Part shown: positions 20,068-29,462 of the stretch, one piece after another
Numbering within the stretch: the first letter of the stretch is position 1
How the letters are laid out: every line of letters begins with the position of its first letter
Assembly: GCF_034043515.1 (NCBI RefSeq)
Contig: NZ_CP138214.1
Span: 1,488,001-1,552,000, forward strand
Origin: Pseudomonas sp. MUP55
Lineage (GTDB): Bacteria; Pseudomonadota; Gammaproteobacteria; Pseudomonadales; Pseudomonadaceae
Reading direction: 5' to 3'
DNA length: 64,000 bases
Translations under genes and position numbers: made by a program
Notes under the pieces: model-generated
Database searches by the model: none
Told to the model about the DNA's origin: nothing
Seen by the model: the letters and a program-made list of their open reading frames with translations, nothing else

Positions 20068-20826
20068 ATGCGTAAGGTTTTTTTGCTGGCCCTGTTGGTC
20101 AGCCCCGTTGCCCTGGCCCAGAGTGTCAGCGTCGAGACTAACTCGTTGATGCGCCTGCCCAGCAGCACCAGTGTGTTGCAGCTGGAGCGCCTGGACGTGG
20201 CGGACTACGGCACCCTGCTGATTCCGGCCACCATCAGCCAGATATCGGTGGAGCAACTGCATCTGGGGCGTGACGCGCGCATCGCGATTGTCCCTGGCAA
20301 TACCGCGCTGCAACTGCAGGTGCGCCAGGCTGAACTGGAGCACGGTAGCCAGATCACATCGCGCGGCGCGCCCGGGACCCATGAAAAACCCGCCAAGGCC
20401 GGGCGCGACTTGACCTTGCGCATCGAGTCGCTGACCGCCGAAGAGTTGTCGGTGGATGCCCGTGGTGGCGCTGGTGCCCAAGGGTATGCAGGCCTGGACG
20501 GCGCCAACGGCGAAGACCCAGGGTGCACGTGGGGTTCGGCAGGGCGTGGGTTCAATGGCGACAACGGCGGCAATGGCCTGCCGGGGGCGGCGGGCGCAGC
20601 GGTGCGTGTCGAGCTGCCCCAGGACTTTCCTGGCGACCGGATCAAGGTCTGGGTGGACGGTGGTGCCGGTGGCTTGGCCGGTGTAGCGGGCAAACCTGGC
20701 AAGGGCGGGCAGTCCAAGGGCTGCCTGGTGTACCGCGCCGACGGCGGCGAAAAAGGCCGGCCCGGGCTGGAAGGGCAGCCGGGGCCGGTGGGGCCTGCGG
20801 GGTCTGTGATTATTCAGCGGCTCTAA
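20068..20826 (+). CDS. Secreted collagen-like glycine-rich protein
   Basis: A 252-residue protein. The start at 20068 is set by GGGAG seven bases upstream and gives a clear signal peptide ending ALAQS. Residues 20-140 look like repeated short beta strands (a beta-helix or bactofilin-like pattern). From about residue 140 there are broken Gly-X-Y runs such as GAQGYAGLDGANGED and GRPGLEGQPGPVGPAG, plus two cysteines. Bacterial collagen-like proteins often act at the cell surface or in the matrix. It stands alone and is followed by a 12-bp-stem inverted repeat. Confidence 0.8.
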   Translation: MRKVFLLALLVSPVALAQSVSVETNSLMRLPSSTSVLQLERLDVADYGTLLIPATISQISVEQLHLGRDARIAIVPGNTALQLQVRQAELEHGSQITSRGAPGTHEKPAKAGRDLTLRIESLTAEELSVDARGGAGAQGYAGLDGANGEDPGCTWGSAGRGFNGDNGGNGLPGAAGAAVRVELPQDFPGDRIKVWVDGGAGGLAGVAGKPGKGGQSKGCLVYRADGGEKGRPGLEGQPGPVGPAGSVIIQRL

Positions 20827-20854
20827 AGAGCCACAGCTTCAAGCTACAAGTTTA

Positions 20855-20881
20855 AAGCTGCAAGTTCAAAACTTGCAGCTT
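20855..20881. repeat. Perfect inverted repeat after the collagen-like gene
   Basis: AAGCTGCAAGTT and its exact complement with a three-base loop, in a region with more imperfect AGCTTnAAGCTnCAAG units (20836-20899). It lies between convergent genes and may help end transcription, though no T tract follows. Confidence 0.8.
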
Positions 20882-20905
20882 CAGGCTTGAAACTTGGCGC
20901 TGTGC

Positions 20906-21370
20906 TTAAAACATCGGCCGAGCCGAAGCAATCGCCACCACCACCAGTCCCACGATCAGATTGATCCCCACCAACTTGCGGATCTGCCCCAGCGCCGCAG
21001 CACCCGCCGCCCAATCCTCAGTCGCCACCGCCGCCTTCAGCGCCGGAAATTTCAGCGCCTGGATGCGGATAAACAGCGCCGTCATCACCAGGTACAAGCC
21101 CATCATCACCTGCACATAGCGCGGCGCAGTCTCAAAGCCACTGAAACGCAAGTGCAGCAGGCCGACACCGCTGATCGGCAAAATCAGCACCGCCACCCAC
21201 ACCCAGACAAAAAAACGTTGAAACACATTTGCCCACAGCTTCAGCCGGGCAGGGCCCTCAAGCGCCGCCATGGCGGCGGGGCGCAGGATCATCCAGGCGA
21301 AAAACATACCGCCGACCCAGATCAAGGCGGCCAGTACATGCAGGGTGTAAGCGAGGCTAAACGCGGTCAT
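20906..21370 (-). CDS. CopD-like integral membrane protein
   Basis: A 154-residue inner-membrane protein with four hydrophobic helices. It starts with the CopD/DUF-type pattern TLHVLAALIWVGGMFFAWM. His in helix 1 and conserved aromatic residues recall the heme- or copper-linked membrane families near CopD, but no metal-binding role is shown here. It is transcribed divergently from dinG, with about 100 bp between the starts. Confidence 0.82.
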   Translation of the reverse strand: MTAFSLAYTLHVLAALIWVGGMFFAWMILRPAAMAALEGPARLKLWANVFQRFFVWVWVAVLILPISGVGLLHLRFSGFETAPRYVQVMMGLYLVMTALFIRIQALKFPALKAAVATEDWAAGAAALGQIRKLVGINLIVGLVVVAIASARPMF

Positions 21371-21469
21371 TGTGGTACTCCGTTCTGCGCGGGATTAATT
21401 AGCGGGGTATGATAGCGGCCGATCCGAACCACTGAAAATTTATCCAGCGTTTTTTGCGCCCGACTATCC

Positions 21470-23614
21470 ATGATCAGCACTGAACTTAAAACCACGATCC
21501 AGGGCGCCTATTCGCGTTTTCTCGAAGCCAAGAGCTTGAAACCGCGTTACGGCCAGCGCCTGATGATCGCCGAAGTGGCGAAAGTCCTCGGGGATATCGA
21601 CACCGACGACGAGGGCCGCCGCGAGGGCGAACCCGCGGTCGTGGCCGTCGAGGCCGGCACCGGTACCGGTAAGACCGTGGCCTACAGCCTGGCTGCGATA
21701 CCCACCGCCAAGGCCGCGGGCAAGCGCCTGGTGATCGCCACGGCGACCGTCGCACTGCAGGAGCAGATCGTCTACAAGGACCTGCCCGACCTGATGCGCA
21801 ACAGCGGCTTGAACTTTACCTTTGCCCTGGCGAAGGGGCGCGGCCGCTACATGTGCCTGTCCAAGCTCGACGTGTTGCTGCAGGAAGGCCACGCGCAGAC
21901 CGCCACGGCTTCGCTGTTCGAAGAAGAAGGCTTCAAGATCGAGGTCGATGAGGCCAGCCAGAAGCTGTTTACCAGCATGATCGAGAAACTCGCCGGCAAT
22001 AAGTGGGACGGCGATCGCGACAGCTGGCCCACCGCCCTTGAAGACTCCGACTGGGCGCGCCTGACCACCGACCACAGTCAGTGCACCAACCGCCATTGCC
22101 CCAACTTCGGTCAGTGCGCCTTCTACAAGGCCCGCGAAGGCATGGGCAAGGTCGATGTGATCGTCACCAACCACGACATGGTGCTGGCCGACCTGGCTCT
22201 GGGCGGCGGTGCCGTCCTGCCGGACCCGCGCGACACCCTGTATGTGTTCGACGAAGGTCATCACCTGCCGGACAAGGCCATCGGCCACTTCGCCCATTAC
22301 ACCCGGTTGCGTTCCACCGCCGACTGGCTGGAAACCACCGCCAAGAACCTCACCAAGCTGCTGGCCCAGCATCCGCTGCCGGGCGATCTGGGCAAGCTGA
22401 TCGAACAGGTGCCTGAGCTGGCGCGTGAGATCAAGACCCAGCAGCAGTTCATGTTCAGCGCCTGCGAGCAGGTGGCCGACTTCAAGCCCGGCGAAGACGT
22501 GGAAGGCCGTGAGCGGCCGCGTCACCGATTTGTGGGCGGCATGATCCCTGAGCATATGCGCGAAATGGGCATTGAACTGAAGAAGGGCTTTTCACGCCTG
22601 ACCGACCTGTTCACCCGTCTTACGGACTTGCTCAAGGAAGGCATGGATGGCGAGGTCAATATCGGCATCGCCAGCAACCAGGCCGAAGAATGGTACCCGC
22701 TGTTCGGCAGCCTGCTGTCTCGCTCCCAGGGCAACTGGGAGTTATGGACGGCGTTCACCGTCGAAGACCCGGAAGACAACCCGCCCATGGCGCGCTGGCT
22801 GACCTTGTCGGAAAGCGGTGCGCTGTTCGATATCGAGGTCAACGCCAGCCCGATTCTTGCTGCCGAAATGCTGCGCCGCAACCTGTGGAACGTGGCCTAC
22901 GGCTGCCTGGTGACCTCGGCCACGCTGACCGCCCTGGGTACCTTCGACCGCTTCCGCATGCGCGCCGGCCTGCCGAAAAAGGCCGTCACGGCGGTGGTGC
23001 CGAGCCCGTTCCATCATGCCGACGCTGGCGTACTGCGGGTGCCCGACCTCAAGGCCGACCCACGGGATGCGGCGGCGCACACGGCGGCGATCATCCGCGA
23101 CCTGCCCGAGCTGGTGGAAGGATCGCGAGGCACCCTGGTGCTGTTTTCGTCGCGCAAACAGATGCAGGACGTATTTGACGGCCTTGACCGCGACTGGCGT
23201 AAACAAGTGTTTATCCAGGGCAACCTGTCCAAGCAGGAAACCTTGAACAAGCACAAGGCGCGGGTCGACGGCGGTGATTCCAGCGTGCTGTTCGGCCTGG
23301 CGAGCTTTGCCGAGGGCGTGGACTTGCCTGGCGCCTACTGCGAACACGTGGTGATCGCCAAGATTCCGTTCTCGGTACCGGATGACCCGGTCGAGGCCGC
23401 GTTGGCCGAATGGATCGAAGCCCGCGGCGGCAACCCGTTCATGGAAATCTCGGTGCCCGATGCTTCCCTGAAGCTGGTGCAGGCCTGCGGGCGCTTGCTG
23501 CGCACCGAGCAGGACCGGGGCACCATCACCTTGCTCGATCGCCGCCTGGTCACCCAGCGCTATGGCAAGGCAATCCTGAATGCCTTGCCGCCGTTCAGGC
23601 GCGAAATTTCTTAA
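21470..23614 (+). CDS. dinG: ATP-dependent DNA helicase DinG
   Basis: A 714-residue XPD-like 5'-3' helicase that resolves R-loops and stalled forks. It has Walker A EAGTGTGKTVAYS, the DEAH-type box FDEGHHL and the late motifs EGVDLPG and QACGRLLR. The iron-sulphur cluster cysteines are visible as one in RYMCLSK and three in CTNRHCPNFGQC. Length and N-terminus (MISTELKTTIQGAYSRF) match the family. No clear LexA operator (CTGT-N8-ACAG) was seen in the short region shared with the divergent CopD-like gene. Confidence 0.96.
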   Translation: MISTELKTTIQGAYSRFLEAKSLKPRYGQRLMIAEVAKVLGDIDTDDEGRREGEPAVVAVEAGTGTGKTVAYSLAAIPTAKAAGKRLVIATATVALQEQIVYKDLPDLMRNSGLNFTFALAKGRGRYMCLSKLDVLLQEGHAQTATASLFEEEGFKIEVDEASQKLFTSMIEKLAGNKWDGDRDSWPTALEDSDWARLTTDHSQCTNRHCPNFGQCAFYKAREGMGKVDVIVTNHDMVLADLALGGGAVLPDPRDTLYVFDEGHHLPDKAIGHFAHYTRLRSTADWLETTAKNLTKLLAQHPLPGDLGKLIEQVPELAREIKTQQQFMFSACEQVADFKPGEDVEGRERPRHRFVGGMIPEHMREMGIELKKGFSRLTDLFTRLTDLLKEGMDGEVNIGIASNQAEEWYPLFGSLLSRSQGNWELWTAFTVEDPEDNPPMARWLTLSESGALFDIEVNASPILAAEMLRRNLWNVAYGCLVTSATLTALGTFDRFRMRAGLPKKAVTAVVPSPFHHADAGVLRVPDLKADPRDAAAHTAAIIRDLPELVEGSRGTLVLFSSRKQMQDVFDGLDRDWRKQVFIQGNLSKQETLNKHKARVDGGDSSVLFGLASFAEGVDLPGAYCEHVVIAKIPFSVPDDPVEAALAEWIEARGGNPFMEISVPDASLKLVQACGRLLRTEQDRGTITLLDRRLVTQRYGKAILNALPPFRREIS

Positions 23615-23702
23615 GCCACCGTGGGCGAACTCGCCCACTTCGTGGTCTATCTCATGTATGTCATCAGGCCAGTCATCGGCCGTTTGGGAGAACCTTGTTC
23701 GT

Positions 23703-26012
23703 ATGATTCGCACGCTGCCCGCTCTTTTTGCCCTGCTGTTCGCTGCGCCCTTGATGGCCGCGCCTGCCGGGCAACAAACCCTGTTCAACTTCGTCCGGCC
23801 CGCCGATGTGGTCAAAGTGGCGACCCAGGACGCCAGCCTGCCGCAATACAACGCCGAACAAACCCCCGAAGGCGAGGTGCTGCGCCGCATCACCTTCAAC
23901 CCGGCTACCGAGCCGAGCCTGGTGCTCAGCCCGCAGACCGGCGTGTGGGACTGGTCGCAATCGGGCGCCATGAGCCTGCGTATCCAGAGCGCCATGAATT
24001 GGGCGTTGACCCTCTACGTCAAAGTACAAAGTGCCGACGGCAAGACCCTGCTCAGCCGCATCGACCTGCCGGCCGGCCCGGCGCAGACCTTGCTCGTGCC
24101 GCTGCAAGCCCACTCGCCGCTGAGCCAGGGCATGAAGGCCGGCCCGCCGATGCCCATGACGGTGGATGGCCAGCGTGTGTTGTTGGCCGCCAGCGCCGGG
24201 GAAATCGACCGCAGCCAGGTGGTGTCGGTGACGCTGTCGATGATCAAACCCAATGCCGCCCAGAGCATCCTGCTGGAGCGTTTTGGCGTGCAGGACAGCG
24301 AGCCGGTGATCAAGGCGGCCTATAGCGAACTGGTGGACGCTTACGGCCAGTCGACCCGCGCGCGCTGGCCGGAAAAGGTCAGCAGCGACGAGCAGCTCAA
24401 GGCTGCGGCGGCCAAGGAGCAACAACAGCTGAAGGTGTGGCTTGCCGAGCGTGACAAGTCCTCGCTGGACCAGTACGGCGGCTGGAATAAAGGCCCGGCG
24501 TTCGAAGCCAGCGGCTTCTTCCGCACTGAAAAGCGCGACGGTCGCTGGTATCTGGTCACGCCGGAAGGTCACCCGTTCTACTCGCTGGGGGTCAATACCG
24601 TGGCCCCGGACAACAGCCAGACCTACGTGGCCGGGCGTGAGTGGATGTTTGCGGCGCTGCCCAAGGCCGGCGAACCATTCGACAAGTATTACGGCAGCGG
24701 CGATAACCGTACCGGCAACGGCGCGGGCGAGGGGCGCGGTTTTGGCGCGGGGCGCTGGTATGATTTCTATGGCGCCAACCTGCAACGTACCTATGGCACT
24801 GAAACCGGCTCCGATGGTTTCGACCAGAAGCGCTGGGTGACCCATACCCTCGACCGCTTGCAAGCCTGGGGCTTCAACACCGTCGGCAACTGGAGCGACC
24901 CGGACCTGGCCACGGCCGACCGCGTGCCCTACACCTTGCCGCTGTCGATTGTGGGGGATTACGCCAGCATCAGCACCGGCACCGACTGGTGGGGCGGCAT
25001 GCCCGACCCGTTCGACCCACGGTTTGCCATGGCCACTGAACGCGCCGTGGCCATTGCCGCTCGCGATCATCGCGACGACCCGTGGCTGATCGGTTTCTTT
25101 GCCGACAACGAACTGGCCTGGGCCGGCCCTGGCGATGATGCCAAATCCCGTTACGCCCTGGCCTACGGCACCCTGCGCATGACCACCGATGTACCGGCCA
25201 AGCGAGCCTTCCTCAAGCAACTGCGCGACAAGTACCGCAACGAGCAAGGGCTGTCGAAAGCCTGGGGTATCCAACTGGCGGGCTGGGAACTGATGGAAGA
25301 CCCCGGCTTCGAGCCGCCGATGCCTAATCCGGAGCATCCTGAAATCGAGGCCGACTTCAAATATTTCCAGAAGACCTTCGCCGACGCCTACTTCAAGACC
25401 ATCTCCGACTCGCTCAAATGGCACGCGCCCAACCAGTTGCTGCTGGGTGGACGTTATGCGGTGAGCACCCCTGAAGCCGTCGCAGCCTGCGCACAGTATT
25501 GCGATGTGCTGAGCTTCAACATGTATACCCTCAAACCCCAGGACGGCTATGACTTTGCCGCCCTGCGTGCACTCGACAAGCCGGTGCTGATCACCGAGTT
25601 CAATTTCGGCTCCACCGACCGCGGGCCGTTCTGGGGCGGGGTGACACAGTTGGCCGCAGAAGACGAACGGGGCGCGGCCTACGCTGCGTTCCTCAAGCAA
25701 GCCATGGCGGAGCCGTCGATTGTTGGCGTGCACTGGTTCCAGTACCTGGACCAGCCGGTGACCGGTCGCTTGCTGGACGGTGAAAACGGCCACTTTGGCC
25801 TCGTGGGTATTACGGATGTGCCGTTTCAGGGCTTCGTCGACAGCGTGCGTAAGAGCAATCTCGCGGCGGTCGACCAGCTCGGCAAGGCGGCGGAAAAAGC
25901 CAAGGCGGCCGGTGCGGCCCGTGAGAGCGAAGGTGGCCGAGCGGGCCAGGCAGGCAAAGGCGCGGGCCAGGGCGCCGGGCACGCGGGCGGGCACTCTGGA
26001 AATGGGCATTGA
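23703..26012 (+). CDS. Secreted GH50/beta-agarase-like glycoside hydrolase
   Basis: A 769-residue protein. The start at 23703 gives a signal peptide (MIRTLPALFALLFAAPLMAA). An N-terminal beta-sandwich-like region of about 230 residues is followed by a TIM-barrel catalytic domain. Likely catalytic glutamates are in FFADNELAWAG (about residue 469, acid/base) and LITEFNFGS (about residue 632, nucleophile), the clan GH-A arrangement. It resembles GH50 beta-agarases, but the substrate in a soil or plant pseudomonad is unlikely to be agar. The last 45 residues are a low-complexity Ala/Gly/His tail. Confidence 0.78.
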   Translation: MIRTLPALFALLFAAPLMAAPAGQQTLFNFVRPADVVKVATQDASLPQYNAEQTPEGEVLRRITFNPATEPSLVLSPQTGVWDWSQSGAMSLRIQSAMNWALTLYVKVQSADGKTLLSRIDLPAGPAQTLLVPLQAHSPLSQGMKAGPPMPMTVDGQRVLLAASAGEIDRSQVVSVTLSMIKPNAAQSILLERFGVQDSEPVIKAAYSELVDAYGQSTRARWPEKVSSDEQLKAAAAKEQQQLKVWLAERDKSSLDQYGGWNKGPAFEASGFFRTEKRDGRWYLVTPEGHPFYSLGVNTVAPDNSQTYVAGREWMFAALPKAGEPFDKYYGSGDNRTGNGAGEGRGFGAGRWYDFYGANLQRTYGTETGSDGFDQKRWVTHTLDRLQAWGFNTVGNWSDPDLATADRVPYTLPLSIVGDYASISTGTDWWGGMPDPFDPRFAMATERAVAIAARDHRDDPWLIGFFADNELAWAGPGDDAKSRYALAYGTLRMTTDVPAKRAFLKQLRDKYRNEQGLSKAWGIQLAGWELMEDPGFEPPMPNPEHPEIEADFKYFQKTFADAYFKTISDSLKWHAPNQLLLGGRYAVSTPEAVAACAQYCDVLSFNMYTLKPQDGYDFAALRALDKPVLITEFNFGSTDRGPFWGGVTQLAAEDERGAAYAAFLKQAMAEPSIVGVHWFQYLDQPVTGRLLDGENGHFGLVGITDVPFQGFVDSVRKSNLAAVDQLGKAAEKAKAAGAARESEGGRAGQAGKGAGQGAGHAGGHSGNGH

Positions 26013-26095
26013 TTCGTCGTTGACGGGTTCACAAACCCCCTAATGACTGGAACAATGTCGGCCACTTTTCATGATGTTTTTTTGAGGTCGCTCAG

Positions 26096-27241
26096 GTGCA
26101 GATTCAGGGTCATTACGAGCTCCAGTTCGAAGCGGTACGTGAAGCCTTCGCCGCCTTGTTCGATGACCCTCAAGAGCGCGGGGCCGGGCTTTGCATCCAG
26201 GTCGGCGGCGAGACGGTCGTCGACCTGTGGGCCGGCACCGCCGACAAGGACGGCGCCGAAGCCTGGCACAGCGACACAATCGTCAATCTGTTCTCCTGCA
26301 CCAAGACCTTCACAGCGGTCACTGCCCTGCAACTGGTGGCCGAAGGCAAGCTGAAGCTGGACGCGCCCGTGGCCGATTACTGGCCGGAATTCGCGGCGGC
26401 GGGCAAAGAGACCATTACCCTGCGCCAGTTGCTCTGCCATCAGGCCGGGCTGCCGGCGATCCGCGAGATGCTGCCCACCGAAGCCTTGTACGACTGGCAA
26501 CTGATGGTCGATACCCTGGCGGCTGAAGCGCCGTGGTGGACACCCGGCCAGGGTCATGGCTATGAAGCAATCACCTATGGCTGGCTGGTCGGTGAACTGC
26601 TGCGCCGTGCCGACGGGCGCGGGCCTGGGGAGTCCATCGTGGCGCGAGTGGCGCGGCCGTTGGGGCTGGATTTTCACGTGGGCCTGGCGGATGAAGAGTT
26701 TTATCGTGTCGCCCATATAGCCCGCAGCAAAGGCAATATGGGGGATGCGGCGGCACAACGGTTACTTCAAGTAATGATGCGCGAACCCACGGCAATGACT
26801 ACGCGTGCATTTGCCAACCCGCCGTCTATTCTGACCAGCACTAATAAACCCGAATGGCGGCGCATGCAGCAGCCAGCGGCAAATGGTCACGGTAATGCGC
26901 GCAGCCTGGCCGGGTTTTATAGCGGTTTATTGGACGGTAGTTTGCTGGAAAGCGACATGCTCGAACAATTGACCCGTGAACACAGTATCGGGCCCGATAA
27001 AACCTTATTGACCCAAACCCGTTTCGGCCTGGGTTGCATGTTGGATCAACCGCAGTTGCCCAATGCTACGTTCGGCCTTGGCCCGCGCGCCTTCGGGCAT
27101 CCCGGGGCAGGGGGCTCGGTCGGGTTTGCCGACCCTGAACATGATGTAGCGTTCGGTTTTGTGACTAATACCTTGGGACCCTATGTACTTATGGACCCAC
27201 GGGCACAGAAGTTGGTCGGAATATTGGCCGGTTGTCTATAA
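26096..27241 (+). CDS. Serine beta-lactamase-fold hydrolase (EstB-like esterase)
   Basis: A 381-residue protein of the class C beta-lactamase/penicillin-binding-protein superfamily. It begins with GTG, with GAGG about ten bases upstream. The SxxK nucleophile motif is SCTK, and the second motif is a Tyr in YEAITYG. There is no signal peptide, which argues for a cytoplasmic esterase of the EstB type and against a periplasmic beta-lactamase. HPGAGGSVGFADPE near the end replaces the KTG motif (HxG). Substrate unknown. Confidence 0.88.
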   Translation: MQIQGHYELQFEAVREAFAALFDDPQERGAGLCIQVGGETVVDLWAGTADKDGAEAWHSDTIVNLFSCTKTFTAVTALQLVAEGKLKLDAPVADYWPEFAAAGKETITLRQLLCHQAGLPAIREMLPTEALYDWQLMVDTLAAEAPWWTPGQGHGYEAITYGWLVGELLRRADGRGPGESIVARVARPLGLDFHVGLADEEFYRVAHIARSKGNMGDAAAQRLLQVMMREPTAMTTRAFANPPSILTSTNKPEWRRMQQPAANGHGNARSLAGFYSGLLDGSLLESDMLEQLTREHSIGPDKTLLTQTRFGLGCMLDQPQLPNATFGLGPRAFGHPGAGGSVGFADPEHDVAFGFVTNTLGPYVLMDPRAQKLVGILAGCL

Positions 27242-27384
27242 ACCCCTTGCTGTTTCACAATTTTTTGTTACAAAGGCACGTATAAGAAGACGCTGAACGC
27301 AATGATGTAACTTCAATGTTCTTTAAGCGTCGGTTTAACGGGGCATCTGGCCCCCCTGGTTTTTTCTCATTTTGTGGATATCTC

Positions 27385-28533
27385 ATGTTATCGAACAAGT
27401 CCTTGGCACTGGCGCTGTGCCTCACTATTACGGGTTGTGCACAAACTCCACAGAGTGATGCCGAAGGTGGGCATTGGTGGTCATTTGGATCAGACAAGGC
27501 TGCTACCAAGGACGCAGTGACCCAAACTGACACCAAGCCGGATGCCAAGACGGACGCCAAGCCTGCTGCCGACGCCAAGCCTGCCGCGCCGGTCGCAGCT
27601 GCTGCTGCTGCGCCAGCTCCTGTAGCCAAGGCCGATACCGGCTTCAACTGGTGGCCATTCTCCGCCAAGAGCGCCGACGAGAAGGCCGCCGATGCCAAGG
27701 CTGACCTCAAAGCTGACCTCAAGGCTGCAACGCCGGCGCCGGCCGTGGCCAAGACCGACACCGAAGCCCACTGGTGGTGGCCGTTTGACACCAAGCCAAA
27801 GCCGCTGGCCAAGGTCGACGTGACCAATGTGCAGATGCCTGATCCGAAAGTTACCCAGGCCTGGTTGGACGATTACGAGCCACGTCTGCGTGCCGCCATC
27901 AAGGACAGCAACCTGCAATTGGAACGTCGTGACAACGTACTGGTGGTGATTGCCCCGGTGGACGGCTCCTACAACCCGAAGCGCCCAGCGATGTTGCTGC
28001 CGGTGACCCTGGGCCCATTCACTCGCGTCGCCAAGGCGGTTGAGTCGGATCCCAAGACCGCCGTACTGGTTCTGGGCCACGTTGATGCCACCGGCAGCGC
28101 TCCGGCCAGCCAGGCGTTGAGCAAGGAACGCGCACAGTCGATTGCCTCGATTTTCAGCCTCAGCGGTTTGAAGCAGGATCGCCTGATGCTGCGTGGCATG
28201 GGCGACCTGATGCCACGTGCCGCCAACGACAGCAGCCAGGGCCGTGCGCTGAATCGTCGCATGGAAATCATGTTCACTCAGCGTACAACGATGTTGGCGT
28301 TGCTGAGCCAGTACAACTCTGGCAAGACCCCGCCAGTGGCCGAAATGGTTGCCGTGCAGGATGTTCCGGCACCGGCTCCAGTGGCAAAGGCGCCTGCGAA
28401 GAAAGCGCCAGCCAAGAAAGCTGCCGCCAAGCCAGCGGCTAAAAAGGCTGCGGCCAAGCCTGCGGCCAAGAAACCGGCTGCGGCCAAAGCCAAGGCTGCT
28501 GCGCCGGCGAGTAACGACCAGGCCAAAAACTGA
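27385..28533 (+). CDS. OmpA-domain lipoprotein with Trp repeats and basic tail
   Basis: A 382-residue lipoprotein. The start at 27385 gives a short signal peptide with lipobox ITGC. Then come three spaced tryptophan motifs, HWWSFG, NWWPFS and HWWWPFD, joined by Ala/Lys/Asp/Pro linkers. Residues 150-310 include an OmpA-C peptidoglycan-binding domain (VLVLGHVDATGS, LSKERAQSIASIF, NRRMEIMF). The last 50 residues are Lys/Ala/Pro-rich repeats (PAKKA, AAKPAAKK) like those of histone H1 or AlgP. The combination is unusual for an envelope protein. It stands directly before pdxH. Confidence 0.85.
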   Translation: MLSNKSLALALCLTITGCAQTPQSDAEGGHWWSFGSDKAATKDAVTQTDTKPDAKTDAKPAADAKPAAPVAAAAAAPAPVAKADTGFNWWPFSAKSADEKAADAKADLKADLKAATPAPAVAKTDTEAHWWWPFDTKPKPLAKVDVTNVQMPDPKVTQAWLDDYEPRLRAAIKDSNLQLERRDNVLVVIAPVDGSYNPKRPAMLLPVTLGPFTRVAKAVESDPKTAVLVLGHVDATGSAPASQALSKERAQSIASIFSLSGLKQDRLMLRGMGDLMPRAANDSSQGRALNRRMEIMFTQRTTMLALLSQYNSGKTPPVAEMVAVQDVPAPAPVAKAPAKKAPAKKAAAKPAAKKAAAKPAAKKPAAAKAKAAAPASNDQAKN

Positions 28534-28558
28534 TCCGTTGAAAGAAGGATAAAGCCGC

Positions 28559-29206
28559 ATGACCCAGGCATTGGCCGATATGCGCCGTGACTACACACGG
28601 GACGGTTTGAGCGAGGCCCAGGCCCCGGATGAACCGTTTGCCTTGTTCCGCCAGTGGTTCGCCGATGCGGTGAATACCGAGCAGGCACCGGTGGAGGCCA
28701 ATGCCATGACCCTGGCCACGGTCGACCAGGACGGTCGGCCGCACTGTCGCATTCTGTTGCTCAAGGGCCTGGATGAACAGGGCTTTACCTTCTTTACCAA
28801 CTATCAGAGCGCCAAAGGTGAACAACTGGCGGCGCGCCCGTTCGCGGCGATGACCTTTTTCTGGCCGACCCTCGAGCGTCAGGTGCGCATTGAAGGGCGG
28901 GTGGTCAGGGTCACGCCTGAAGAGTCGGATGCTTATTATCAGGTGCGTCCTTTGGGCAGCCGTCTGGGTGCCTGGGCGTCGCCGCAGAGCAAGGTCATTG
29001 CAGATCGCGAAGAACTGCAGGCACTGCTCAAGGCAACCGAAGAGCGTTTCAGCGACACCCAACCCGATTGCCCCGAGCATTGGGGAGGCTATCGTCTATT
29101 GCCCGAGCGCATCGAGTTCTGGCAGGGCCGCGCCAGCCGCCTGCATGATCGCCTCAACTATCGCCTGCAAGCGGGCCAATGGACGCGCGAGCGTCTTGCG
29201 CCCTGA
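28559..29206 (+). CDS. pdxH: Pyridoxamine 5'-phosphate oxidase
   Basis: The last step of vitamin B6 synthesis and salvage: oxidises pyridoxine or pyridoxamine phosphate to pyridoxal phosphate with FMN. The 215-residue length is standard. Motifs include [23 protein letters not shown] (shown only in part as [18 protein letters not shown]), FTNYQSAKG for FMN binding, and the C-terminal [16 protein letters not shown] lies ten bases before the ATG. It is 25 bp after the OmpA lipoprotein gene and is probably co-transcribed with it. Confidence 0.96.
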   Translation: MTQALADMRRDYTRDGLSEAQAPDEPFALFRQWFADAVNTEQAPVEANAMTLATVDQDGRPHCRILLLKGLDEQGFTFFTNYQSAKGEQLAARPFAAMTFFWPTLERQVRIEGRVVRVTPEESDAYYQVRPLGSRLGAWASPQSKVIADREELQALLKATEERFSDTQPDCPEHWGGYRLLPERIEFWQGRASRLHDRLNYRLQAGQWTRERLAP

Positions 29207-29462
29207 GCGCCTCCTTTCGTCATCTGAGCTGAATCAAGCCCTTTGCGCCGAAGTCTCTATGCAAGAGATTTCGGCGTTCTCGGCTATATGGCTACACTGA
29301 TCAAGCACGCTATGGCATGGTTGGGGTTCGCCACCGTTCGTCGATTTTTGTGGTGCCAGCAGCCTGTACTCAGGCTGAATGAAAGCACTTTTCTGCGTGG
29401 CTCGCCGTGACAGGCGCCAAGCTGCAGCGTTTAATGAATACCTGTCCTTTGGAGTTGATGCT

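Noticed and set aside
23673..26009. Minus-strand ORF of 778 codons opposite the GH50-like gene
   Set aside because: It mirrors the high-GC third-position pattern of the real gene; no domain or signal is visible, whereas the plus strand has catalytic motifs and a signal peptide.
26096..27241. Class C beta-lactamase (resistance gene)
   Set aside because: No signal peptide and no KTG motif; the features fit an EstB-like esterase better.
27490..28560. Long minus-strand ORF opposite the OmpA lipoprotein gene
   Set aside because: Its open frame follows from the Ala/Lys/Pro-rich composition of the real gene. It has no ribosome binding site and a repetitive, implausible product.
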